The notes beneath the pieces were generated by a model that saw only the letters and a program-made list of their open reading frames with translations, did no database searches and was not told where the DNA came from. From the NCBI RefSeq assembly GCF_000417875.1, contig NW_006920869.1, positions 1,791,759-1,855,758 on the forward strand: a stretch of 64,000 nucleotides of DNA, given 5' to 3'. Source of the stretch: Pseudozyma flocculosa PF-1. Taxonomy: Eukaryota; Basidiomycota; Ustilaginomycetes; Ustilaginales; Ustilaginaceae. This document shows positions 55,335 to 64,000 of this stretch, piece by piece (within the stretch, counting starts at the first letter, position 1; each line of letters opens with the position of its first letter). Position numbers and translations under genes: made by a program.

Positions 55335-57053
55335 CTACGACCGCCTGGCGGGCTTCTTCCATTCCTTGTCGCGCCACTGCTTCCCGCGCTTCATGAGCAT
55401 CATGGCAAACGCCGTGGCGACCGTGACCAGGACGGCCCAGCCGGTGAACATGGCGCCGATGCCGATCGACTGTTGCAGAGGGCTAGTGACTGCGGAGCCG
55501 ATACACGCCATCAGGCCGCGGAAGAGCGAGTTGCACGCCACCGTGCCCGTCGTTCGCCCCGCTGCGGTGCCGAGAAAGGGTGGCGAAGATGTGATTCATT
55601 TGTCAGTCGGCGCCCATCTCATTCGGCACCGTGCCCAGGCCTGACTCACGATTCGTGTCGAGGATGTACGACAGGCTAGCGCTGTAGGCCCAATTCTGGG
55701 CCAGACCGACGACAAAGAGGGCGACGCAGCTGATGCTGATGTGCAACTGCTGGCTCGTGACCCAGGCAAAGGCCACCATCGAGATGGGGCAGATGGCTAG
55801 AGGCACGCGTATGGACCGCAGCCGCTGCTCGGGATCGATGCCAGTCTCCTCGCTGAACGTCGACCGCACACAGCGATCCGAGTACCACCCTCCCACCAAC
55901 GAGCCCACCACGCCGCCCATGCCCATGGTCAGCAGGATGGCACCAACCTGGATGGGCGACAGGTTGTAGGGCGCAGCGGAAAAGGTGCGCGTGGCGGCAA
56001 AGTTGAGCGTGTAGTTGGACGCAAACACGAGGCCGCTCAGCGTGAGGATGATGAGGTTGTGTGGCTTCGACAGCACGCGCCCGGCAGAGGCGAGCGGCGA
56101 GAGCTCGGCGAAGCGCGGACGGACCTGGATCCAGATGGGCAGTCGGCGGAGGGGTCAACTGCGTCAGCGTTCGTCCCGGGCTCTCCAAACCGCCGCTCAC
56201 TTACCTTCCGCGACCGCGGCGGCTGATACGTGTGGTCGAGACGGCCAGCCGCTGGCAAGGACTCGGTCGCTTGACGCGCGAGAGCCACCTGCCACACGGC
56301 GCTACGCTCGCGCCGGTAGGTGTCCTTGTAGAAGACGAACGAGACGACGTTTGATGCTCCGCACCCGGCGACGAACCAGAACGAGGTCCTCCAGCTCGAA
56401 GCTTCCGTCAGCAGACCGCCGATGATGGGCGCAATGGCCGGTCCCAGGATCGGTGCGGCGTAGTAGATGCCGAGCTTGCTGCCGCGTTCCTGCGGGTCAA
56501 AGATCTCGGCGAGGCTCCCTGCGGCAATCGAGAGCACGGTGCTCGACCCGGCGGCCTGGATCAGCCTAGCCGCCATGAGCCCGGCCATGGTGGGCGTGGC
56601 GGCCGCGATGGCCGAGGCGATCGTGTACATTGTCATGCCGCTGAGGAAGCAGACCTTGCGCCCGTAGAGGTCCGAGATGGGCGACCACAGCAGCGGCATG
56701 CTGCCCTGCACGAGAATGTAGAGCGACACAGTGGCCGAGATGAGCGCCTCGCTCGTCTTGAGGTCGTCCTGGATCTGGCTGAGGGCGGGGAACCAGATGT
56801 TGGCTGCCATGGCCGGCATGGCGGCGGCCCAGGAGAGGATGGCGAGCGTCGTCCACTTCCATGCCGCGCTCCACCGCCGAGGATCATCGTGGACCGGGAT
56901 GTGCTCGATGTCGGTCAGAGGCTGAGCAGAGGGCGCGATCGAAGGTGCCGGCGAGGGTGTGGGTGGATAGGTGGCCGTCCCCGGTGTCGCGAGGCCGCCC
57001 TTTGTGGCCGCCGTCAGCGGAGGTTCTAGCACGATGGTCGAGGTGGTGCTCAT
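55335..57053 (-). CDS. DHA1-family MFS drug/proton antiporter (Aqr1/Qdr-like)
   Basis: An exporter of small organic molecules, for example weak acids, polyamines, dityrosine precursors or drugs. Exons 56205-57053, 55650-56124 and 55335-55561 (introns 80 and 88 bp) give 516 aa. Span 1 is WTTLAILSWAAAMPAMAANIWFPAL, with the P-A-L-x-x-I-x-x-D-L motif that follows. Motif A reads GRKVCFLSG, and span 4-5 has RLIQAAGSSTVLSIAAGSLAEIFDPQERGS. The antiporter motif C region is GPAIAPIIGGLLTE. After the second intron comes RTTGTVACNSLFRGLMACIGSA, typical of this subgroup. The N-tail is Pro/Thr-rich; the C-tail ends KKPARRS. Confidence 0.88.
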
Positions 57054-57821
57054 GTCGAGAGAGGCGCTTTGCGGTCAAACCTCGAGGCAGGGCAGGGTAG
57101 TCGACGGACCACAGCCGAGAGCCTTGCGCGTCCAGTTCTATATGTGTATGAACCGCCGCGCAACGACCGAGTCACGGCCCACGGCCCCCGCAAAGCTGCC
57201 CTGAAAGGGTCCAGCCTGCCTCGCCCCGAAAGCGGCCGACGCCGGTGAAATACGGGGGCGGCGAGGTCCGACGAGGCGTCGCCGGCAACGTCGAGCAATT
57301 CAATAGCTCAGCAGCCTCGATCGATCCTGCTTTCTGACTCTGGAATAACGCATCGTGACCACTCACTCGTCCCGGGCAGGATCAGCCCGCGTTTGAGTAT
57401 GACTCTTCCCTGGAAAGAGACAGGGAAGGGCCGGGGTGCAGATCGGGGGTGCAGCCAGCGGAGAGGGGCGTGCGGGATCGGGGGCCGCAGAAAGATGAGC
57501 GGGCGACGCGCGGGCCGGGCCGGGCCGGGAAGGGGGACCCAGCCTCGGGCCCGAGGTGGCGGTACCCTCGCTGCCTGGGTCCACCTCAACACGCGGGCGG
57601 GCCAGACGAGTCGCCCTTCCGACCGGACCGCCACCGACCGACTCATTGAGCGTGGACAGGAATCGATTGGCTTTTGACGGGAAAGGGGACATGTACAAGT
57701 ACAGACGAGGAACATATGCGAACGAGGAACATGCTGTGGGAAGCGGGGTGTGGGCTGGGGACATGAGGTGCGAGAACAGGGGGAGCGATGGGGACCGGCG
57801 CGAGGGGCGGCGGCCTTGCGC
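57054..57821. other. Spacer between JLP1-like and DHA1 genes
   Basis: 768 bp with no gene seen; it should contain the DHA1 promoter and the 3' end of the dioxygenase gene, which are on the same strand. Confidence 0.55.
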
Positions 57822-59167
57822 CTAGTCTTTGTAGCCGGCCTGGCGGCGCTGGCCCTTTTGGACGTTGCGGTCGACCTTGTAGCCGCGCTGGCGGAAGAAT
57901 TCCTCCTCGCGGCTCTTGCCTTCGGCGCTGTCCCTCGGGATCTCACCGCGGACGGCGACGCGGACGGCGTGGCGGCGCGAGACGCCAATGTCCTCGATGA
58001 CGGCCGTGTGGTTGTTGGTGCGGTTGTCCCAGATGGCCACATCGCCCGCGTTCCACTTGAAGCGCACCGAAAAGTCAGTGGCGGTGGCGACGTGCTGGCT
58101 GAGGAACGAGACGAGGTAGTCGGACTCGGCCTTGGGGATGCCGACGATGTAGCGCACAAAGCCCGGGTTGAAGAAGAGCGACTTGAAGCCCGTCACCGGG
58201 TGCACGCGGACCAGCGGATGCTCGGTCTCGATGGGCTCACGGCGCACCGCGTTGCCCCACCTCCGGGCACCCTCGGCCTGATCGACGGCCGAGTGCACCG
58301 CCGACAGGTTCTCGAGGTACTCGCGCATCGGGTACGACAGGCGGTCGTAGGCCGCGTAGCCGCTCTGCCACAGCGTGTCGCCACCCGCTTCTGGGCTCAC
58401 GAGCAGCTTGAAGCTCGTGTAGCTGGGCGGGTTGAGCTCGTAGGTGACGTCCGAGTGCCAAAGCTCCGTCCTGTTGGGGCGAGTCAAGGAAGGCGAGTGC
58501 GGCGGACGACGAGTCAGTCGATGGACGACGGCGGCACGCTGCGACACCATCTGCGGACCCCACTGAGGGAGAGATCGACTCACCTGTTGTGCTGACTCGG
58601 ACCACGGTAGATTTTGGCTTCCGGCGTGAGCTTCTGGTCCGGGTGCGAGTAGACGACGTGGACCTCGTCGAGGTCGCCGCGGGCGGGGACGCCGGTGGTG
58701 GCGTGCTTGTGGACGGGGCCCCAGTACCTTCCGAGGTCGAGCTGCTGCTCGATGGTCCAGTCGTGCTGGTCGCGGAAGAAGACGACGCCGCGCTCAGCGA
58801 CGAGCAGGGCCAGCTCGTCCTTTTGCTTGTCCGTCAGGCTGCCAAGCTTGATGCCCTCGATCTCGGTGCCGATCGTCTTGGTGAGGTCCTTGACAGAGGT
58901 GGCCGCCCCAAACAGAGCCTTCTTCTCCTTGTCGGCGAACAGGCCACGGTCGGTCGGGGGCTCGATGGGCTGGTAAGGCTCCCACTGGACGTCGGGAAAC
59001 GAGGGCTTGAATTCGTTGTACGGGTAGTCGTCCTCGCTGACCAACTCGCCTGCAGAGAAGTGCTCCGACTCGTAGTTGGCGTTGGCGTTGGAGAGCGCCT
59101 TGGGATTCGCGGTGCTCTTGACACGAAGGGGCGAGGGCGCTCGCTGGTCGACGGCGATCGGGGCCAT
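57822..59167 (-). CDS. JLP1: JLP1-type Fe(II)/alpha-ketoglutarate sulfonate dioxygenase (TauD family)
   Basis: Cleaves sulfonates such as taurine or isethionate to release sulfite, using iron, oxygen and 2-oxoglutarate. Exons 58584-59167 and 57822-58470 (113-bp intron, phase 2) give 410 aa, the same size as yeast Jlp1. Iron ligands are seen as LWHSDVTYE (His-x-Asp) and DNRTNNHTAV (distal His); SRRHAVRVAVRG supplies the Arg that binds 2-oxoglutarate. GVVFFRDQHDWTIEQQLDLGRYWG and the SYTSFKLLVSPEAGGDTLW block are also family-typical. An ATG 14 codons upstream is in frame, but the MAPIAVDQ start is closer to family length. Its neighbourhood contains an ACS permease. Confidence 0.9.
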
Positions 59168-60544
59168 GGTGACGGTGTGGCTTGCGGGAGGGGGGGGATT
59201 GGAATGCAAACGTCGACGAGGGCGGTGAAGGCTGACGTGGTATCGATGGCCGCGAAGAACTTGTTGGAGAGCGGGTTTGGTGAGGCAGAGACGGAGGGCG
59301 AAGGGAGAGCAATCTTATACCTTTCGACGGTCTGCCTCCGGAAGGCATGCGCCTGCAGCCGGGAGCATACACGTCAGACCAGGCTCAGGCAAGCTGTGCC
59401 ACCGGACAGCGCCGACCAGCCGGCACAGCGCGGCCGCCAGCATGCCCCTGAGTCCGGGGCTTCGGAGGAGACCTAGAGGACGACAGCGCCGTCGGCGCTC
59501 TGCCCACATGCCTTGCGGAGGGGCTGTGTGCATGCCGGCTGGCCTCTGCTCGCGATGATGAGCTGGCTCAACGAGACGGCGGCCGGCACCATAACGCCGG
59601 TCGAAGGCCGAGGGATGTGGGGATCGAAGCACGTCGACGGTGGCATGACATTATAGACGCGCCTCTTTGACCATCGGGCTCCAGAGGTGGCCTCGTACGC
59701 CTTCGGCGGGCTCCATAAGTCCAAGCGCGACCTTGGACATGGACTTCTGCCACCAACGGCGGGTGGACGATGGCGAATTGCAAGCGTGACGTTGGTTGCA
59801 CGGGCAAGAGTAGTCTTGCGTTGACGTACGTGGGTGTCGGGGCTGATGGCGAAAAGGCTGGGAGCCATGCCGTGCTCGGTGGAGCAGTCGGCGGCGCTCG
59901 CTGGTCCGTAAGGTCAAACCTAGGTCGAGACGAAGGCGTGGGACGCGGGGCGTGGGGCGTGGGAGGCCGAAGCCTGAACGCGGAAGGCGTGATGGTGAGC
60001 AAACGACAAAGCAACAACACAGTACAGTGAGGCAGGCCTACGCGCAACGGAAAAGGATGATCCTCGAGAGCGGGACACTCGGCCGTACGAGCGAGGGTGC
60101 AGGTGTCGGCCGCCGGCGCTCGCGATGCACGGCCGGGATGGCGTCAGAGCCGCCGAAGGTCGTGATGATGGCGTCTTTTCGAGCTCGCTCGCCATCGTTG
60201 GTGCTCGCGGTTCCGACTTTGCCCAGGAAGCGAAAATCGGAGTTCGGCAATCGGCAGAGTCAAAGCCTTCCGCTCCGCCTCGCCTCGCGCGCATCCTGCA
60301 GGACGCCTGTCAACCCAGCTTCGGCTACCAGCGTGCCCTCCCCTCGACATCAACAACCCAACCCGATGCCTACTGCTTCAGCAAACCCGCGCCCCGACGT
60401 CGCTCAATCAGTTGCAGACCGCCATCAAGAGCGAGGCGGTCGGCGCTCCCGTCGCAGCCGCCAAGCATGCTTCCTGGTCCACACGACTAACCGATAACGA
60501 CCACTTTCCCTTTGCGCCGCACCGTAAATGCTCGGCCAACCTGC
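59168..60544. other. Intergenic region upstream of JLP1-like gene
   Basis: About 1.4 kb with no gene seen. The last 250 bp (from about 60290) have Ser/Thr/Pro/Ala-rich open frames and could be the decayed N-terminal tail of the kinesin relic that follows. Confidence 0.5.
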
Positions 60545-60900
60545 AGGCATACCATGGAAGGCGACCTCACGTCGCAGATGGGCACGTACAGCTCCGAGGC
60601 TGGCATCATCCCGCACGCCCTCTACCGCATACTTCACACGCTCGAGCGGACAACCGCAGGGCCCAGAGTCGAGGCGTCATTCATCGAGCTGTACAACAAA
60701 GAGCTTTGAGACCTCCTCAGCAACCAGCCTCCGACGCCCCAGATCCAACAGCCTAGCAGCAACAGCGTCACAGAAAACGCCCGCGACGCACAGCAGAGCC
60801 GGCTGCGTGTGTTGTGACGATGCCAAAGGTCGAGGCGTCATGATCCAAAACAGGTCCCCGATCGACGCCAAAGACTTTGGGCGTGCGATAAAAAAGACAC
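60545..60900 (+). pseudogene. Kinesin-5 (BimC/Cin8) motor-domain relic
   Basis: One frame reads TMEGDLTSQMGTYSSEAGII and then ALYRILHTLERTT and ASFIELYNKEL, which is the kinesin-5 motor segment just after the P-loop. It is broken: a TGA at 60707-60709 replaces the Arg codon of the usual E-L-R-D-L-L motif (one C-to-T change), reading resumes as DLLSNQ and later RLRV, and an extra base near 60818 shifts the frame before DDAKGRGVMIQ. The P-loop GQTGTGKT is missing upstream and the remainder of the motor, neck and tail is absent. It is a non-functional fragment of a duplicated motor gene; the intact parent is not in this window. Confidence 0.85.
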
Positions 60901-61234
60901 CTCGTCATTCGCCTCGCCGGCGGTGACAGAGTAGGAGGGCATCTGATAGCCGCCACAGATGGAGCCGGATTCTGGTCAAGCCAAACGTGTGGACCAAGGC
61001 GCCGGATCAGCGACCGTTTTCGAGTGAGGTCTAGGCCGAACGGTGCTCTGCGAGAGGGCTGTAGATGGACGGGGACCAGCACTGAATCGCGTGGAAAGGT
61101 TTGGGCGACGAGGCAGCTTGAATAGCAAGTAACCATGTTGGGAGGCGGCCTGGTCGGTCTCAACGCTAGATAAGCTGCAGCGTCAGCCCCGCTGCATTGT
61201 ATTGGGCACCGCGGATCCTAGTGACTGCGCTCGA

Positions 61235-61436
61235 AGGACTGTGGCGGGGAAGAAGATGGTCAGCAAGCTGCGGCTAGAAGGATGACGGTCCATGATTGGC
61301 AAGGATACGTACCAAGAAGCAAGAGGCGAAAGGCAGGTAGCGGAAGAGGAGATGGTCGGGGGCAAAGGGAGAGGTGCCGGAGGTCGATGTGAGTTCATAT
61401 CCTGCAGCTGACCCTGCCCGGTCAAGGTGGGGTGTC
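61235..61436 (-). repeat. Dispersed 202-bp repeat, copy 2 (inverted)
   Basis: Reverse-complement partner of 50743-50945 at about 96% identity, 10.3 kb away. Sequence on either side is unrelated between the copies, so the ends are sharp. No target-site duplication is obvious. Confidence 0.88.
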
Positions 61437-61870
61437 TTTCGGCAACCTCAGCCGCACTGCCGTTCAGCCAAGCGTGCTCTCCGGGTGTGCCGCCGAAATC
61501 GTCCCGAGAGGTCATTGGAGGTACCGACGATGTTTTGGCGGGATCTCTGGCTCTACCTGGTGCGTACTGGCGCCAAGAGGTCAGGCCGTACGAGGTGGCC
61601 TTGGTGGCATCTTGGCGGCGGCCTCGCCAGCTAAGGTGGGCCTAGAATGCCGCCAAGGCACCGCCAAGGTCACCTCGGTGCTACCATCTCCTAGCCTCGG
61701 TTGCTACACTTTGACTCGTCCGGGTCAAGGCTGGGAGAAGCGCGATCTTGTTAGGGCAGTCAGGTCGGTCGCTAGAGCTGGCGACTCATCGGACCCCTTG
61801 GTCCTCCTCCTCCAACAAGAAGACCTGACGAGCAACATCGCCCGACGTTCACAAACCTCTTCGTCTGCGC

Positions 61871-62079
61871 GCGTGTCCTTGATCGAGTCGCCCCCGGTCT
61901 GACAGCAGCGTTGTCTCCCCAGTTGGGCTCGATTTCGCTGCTGGTGCTCGGCGGACGACAGATCGCAGGAGGGTTAGGGGACTCTTTGACGGGGTCCGCC
62001 GAGCACCAGCAGCGAAATCGGGCCCAACTGGGGAGACAACGCTGCTGTCAGACCGGGGGCGACTCGATCAAGGACACGC
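61871..62079. repeat. Long near-perfect hairpin, 86-bp arms
   Basis: Arms 61871-61956 and 61994-62079 are reverse complements over all 86 positions with one mismatch (T61929 against G62021), which would be a G-U pair in RNA. The spacer is 37 bp. It resembles a foldback element, a recent inverted duplication or a hairpin-RNA source; no protein is recognised in it. Confidence 0.93.
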
Positions 62080-62325
62080 ACACAAAGGAGTACGGACGGG
62101 GTGTTTAGAAGCAGTAACATTATGCCCGAAGAGAGGAGATCGTTGAGATCCGTCGTGACAAGACGAGAAGGAAGACTATCTAGCACCGCGTTATGGGGCT
62201 ATCCCGTCGAAAGGCGTAAAGATCGACGGCTGATCATTTTGCGGGGATCAAGGGACAGGACAAGACGAGGGAAGGCGACAGTGGTATATGCGGGAGGGGG
62301 GATGCGAAGGCCGCGCGGCAGTCGC

Positions 62326-64000
62326 TTAGAGGTTGCCAGCCTTGGCGGCGAGCTCCTGGCGGTCGATCTCGTCGGCGTCGAGTCCCTTGGTCTCGGGGAC
62401 GAAGAGGAAGGTGACGACGGCGCCGAGGATGGAAACGCCGAAGAAGATCCAGAAAACGCCTGTCGTGCCGACCTTGGTATGGCTGGCCAGGTAGGAGAAG
62501 AACAGCGACGACAGAATCGCGCCGAGCTTGCCGGAAGCGGCACAGAAGCCGTGCGCAGTGGCCCTAACCCTCGTCGGGAACACCTCTGCAGGCACGATGA
62601 AGGTCGTCGAGTTCGGGCCCCAATTGAACGACAGCTGGAGGAAGACGAAGACGACGAAGAAGGGGCCGGTCTTGTGCTTGAGAGTGTCGAAGGTGCCGCC
62701 GAGAATTCCAAGGAAAAGCGCGTTCGCCAGGAACCCGACGAGCTGGATCGGCTTGCGTCCGACCTTCTCGATCGTGGCCATGGTGAAGAAATAGCCTGGG
62801 AAGAACCCTGCCATGGTAATCACTGCCGGATTCCGGGTGTTGAAGGGATTGCAAGGCCAAGACGAAAGAAGCGAAGAGGAGAAGGTAGAGGGTCAGATAT
62901 CGGTCGGGTTGGCGGAGTGGCGAGTGGCGAGCAGACGCGTCGCGGAAAATTAAATCCAATCTGGGGTCGGATGTGGAGGTGTGCGGGGGAAATGAAAGCG
63001 TTGCCGCCCCACTTACCGAGGTTACCGGTGGCGGTCTTCATCAGCTTGCCCCAGGTGGAGCCGGTGGTGAAGCCGATGTTGGAGAGGATGTTGGACTGGT
63101 TGAGGTTGATGCCGTAGAAGGTGATGTCGACCAGGAACCACGACGCAGCGCAGCCGATGAGCGTCTTGAGGTGCCTCCACTCGGAGAAGTACTCGATGAA
63201 CTCGTTCTTGGGCCTGCCGACCGACTTGAAGCCGAGGCCGATGGCCTCGTTCTGCGGGGTCTCGACGCCGTCGACGTGCTTCTCCTTGATGTCCTCGTCC
63301 GAGGTGTCGGCCTTCTGGGCGACGCGGGCGAGGAGCTCGGGGTCGTCCTGGAGCTTGCGCGCCTGGGTGAAGCGCGTCGACTCGACGAGGGTGAGGCGGA
63401 AGTAGAGGGTGATGAAGGCCGGGATCAGGGTGAGGCCCTGGAGGATGCGCCAGGCGCCCGAGAGCTTGTGGACATCGCCGGCGTCGACGTGGCTGCGGTA
63501 GCCGGCGATGACGATGACGCTGAAGAGCGAGCCGACGACGTTGCCCCATCCCTGGTTCGAGAAGATCCACGAGAGCAGGAAGCCACGGTTGCCGATGTGC
63601 GCGCGGTCCGAGACGACCGAAGCCGACATCGGGTAATCACCGCCGATACCGATACCCATGATGAAGCGGAAGACGGCGAGCCAGATGGTGATGCCCTGGC
63701 CGCCGATCGAGTCGGGTGCGGCGATCTGGAGGATGACGGCGAAGATGACGATGATGAGCTCCTTGCCGTAGACGGCGGAGCGGCCGAAGAAGTCGCCGCA
63801 GAAGCCAAAGAAGAGCTGTCCGACGATGTTGCCGATGTTGGCGGAGGCCTTGAGGACACCGCCGTCGAGGCCCCAGTGGATGTTCTTGGTGCCCTTGGGG
63901 TAGTAGGCGACGAGGATGATGGCGTAGATCATGTTGATGATGAACAGATCCCAGGCGTCCATCAGGAAGCCGACACCGGCGATGGTGAGCAGCTTGGCCT
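62326..64000 (-). CDS. PHO84: PHO84-type high-affinity phosphate:H+ symporter, 5' part missing
   Basis: A plasma-membrane importer of inorganic phosphate (PHS family of MFS). The C-terminal exon is 62326-62822; the upstream exon is 63017 to the window edge (194-bp intron, phase 1), giving about 493 visible residues. The gene starts beyond 64000. Family features are GVGFLMDAWDLFIINMI (span 1 with the conserved D-x-x-D), GQLFFGFCGDFFGRSAVYGKELI, GIGIGGDYPMSASVVSD (signature of the phosphate group), RGFLLSWIFSNQGWGNVVG and, in the last exon, FNWGPNSTTFIVPAEVFPTRVRATAHG. The central loop ends in an acidic/Lys stretch followed by EFIEYFSEWRHLKTLIG. The C-terminus is short (ELAAKAGNL). Confidence 0.92.

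Larger units (their letters stand above)
60901..62325. other. Repeat-bearing intergenic region before PHO84
   Basis: No intact gene. It holds the second dispersed-repeat copy and the long hairpin, which are listed separately. Confidence 0.6.

Noticed and set aside
1..64000. CRISPR arrays, operons, ribosome binding sites, prophage
   Set aside because: Spliceosomal introns, a tRNA intron and kinetochore genes show a eukaryotic nuclear genome; no such prokaryotic features were seen.

Overview
The window is eukaryotic nuclear DNA from a basidiomycete fungus, most likely a smut relative (Ustilaginomycotina). It is GC-rich (roughly 60-65%), its introns are short (about 70-195 bp, mostly 80-130 bp, GT..AG), and many genes sit in divergent or convergent pairs. 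The recognisable proteins are fungal: Cdc15/Imp2-type F-BAR, Spc7, Ndc80, RPA34, MRP10, Dal5-type permeases and a JLP1 dioxygenase. The secreted RNase T1-family enzymes also fit, since the family includes RNase U1 from Ustilago. The species cannot be fixed from this sequence alone. I rebuilt 20 protein-coding genes plus one pseudogene, joining exons by splice sites and reading frame; there is also one intron-containing tRNA.

Layout. 1-9.5 kb: the N-terminal part of a bZIP regulator running off the left edge, behind an unusually long (8.6 kb) region with no convincing gene and a short sequencing gap. 9.5-13.7 kb: divergent UTP4 (90S pre-ribosome) and mitochondrial ribosomal bS6m. 16.2-18.7 kb: a tandem pair of secreted RNase T1-family genes with copied promoters; the second copy has lost one catalytic histidine. 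18.9-30.9 kb: Dal5-type permease, cytokinesis F-BAR/SH3 protein, MRP10 (mS37), SEC61 beta and a Gfo/Idh/MocA oxidoreductase. 31.2-42.7 kb: kinetochore SPC7/KNL1 and NDC80 about 5 kb apart, enclosing an INP54-like 5-phosphatase, the Pol I subunit RPA34 and tRNA-Gly(GCC). 43.5-50 kb: a GH43-like protein, a tandem pair of cysteine-rich secreted proteins of a family I do not recognise, and TRAPPC2L/TCA17. 51-64 kb: four genes on the minus strand: a Dal5/ACS permease, a DHA1 exporter, a JLP1-type sulfonate dioxygenase and a PHO84-type phosphate transporter. The gap before PHO84 holds a kinesin-5 relic, one copy of a 0.2-kb inverted dispersed repeat and an 86-bp-arm hairpin.

Working together. UTP4 and RPA34 serve rRNA production; bS6m and MRP10 serve the mitochondrial small ribosomal subunit; SPC7 and NDC80 are both parts of the KMN network that binds microtubules and recruits the checkpoint. 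The two tandem secreted pairs (RNases and Cys-rich proteins) share a TATAAGAG-type core promoter in at least three of four genes, unlike the housekeeping promoters, several of which carry CCAGG/GCCA arrays. The best candidates for something new are the Cys-rich secreted pair, the RNase copy with altered active site, the near-perfect hairpin and the possible sulfonate-use neighbourhood.
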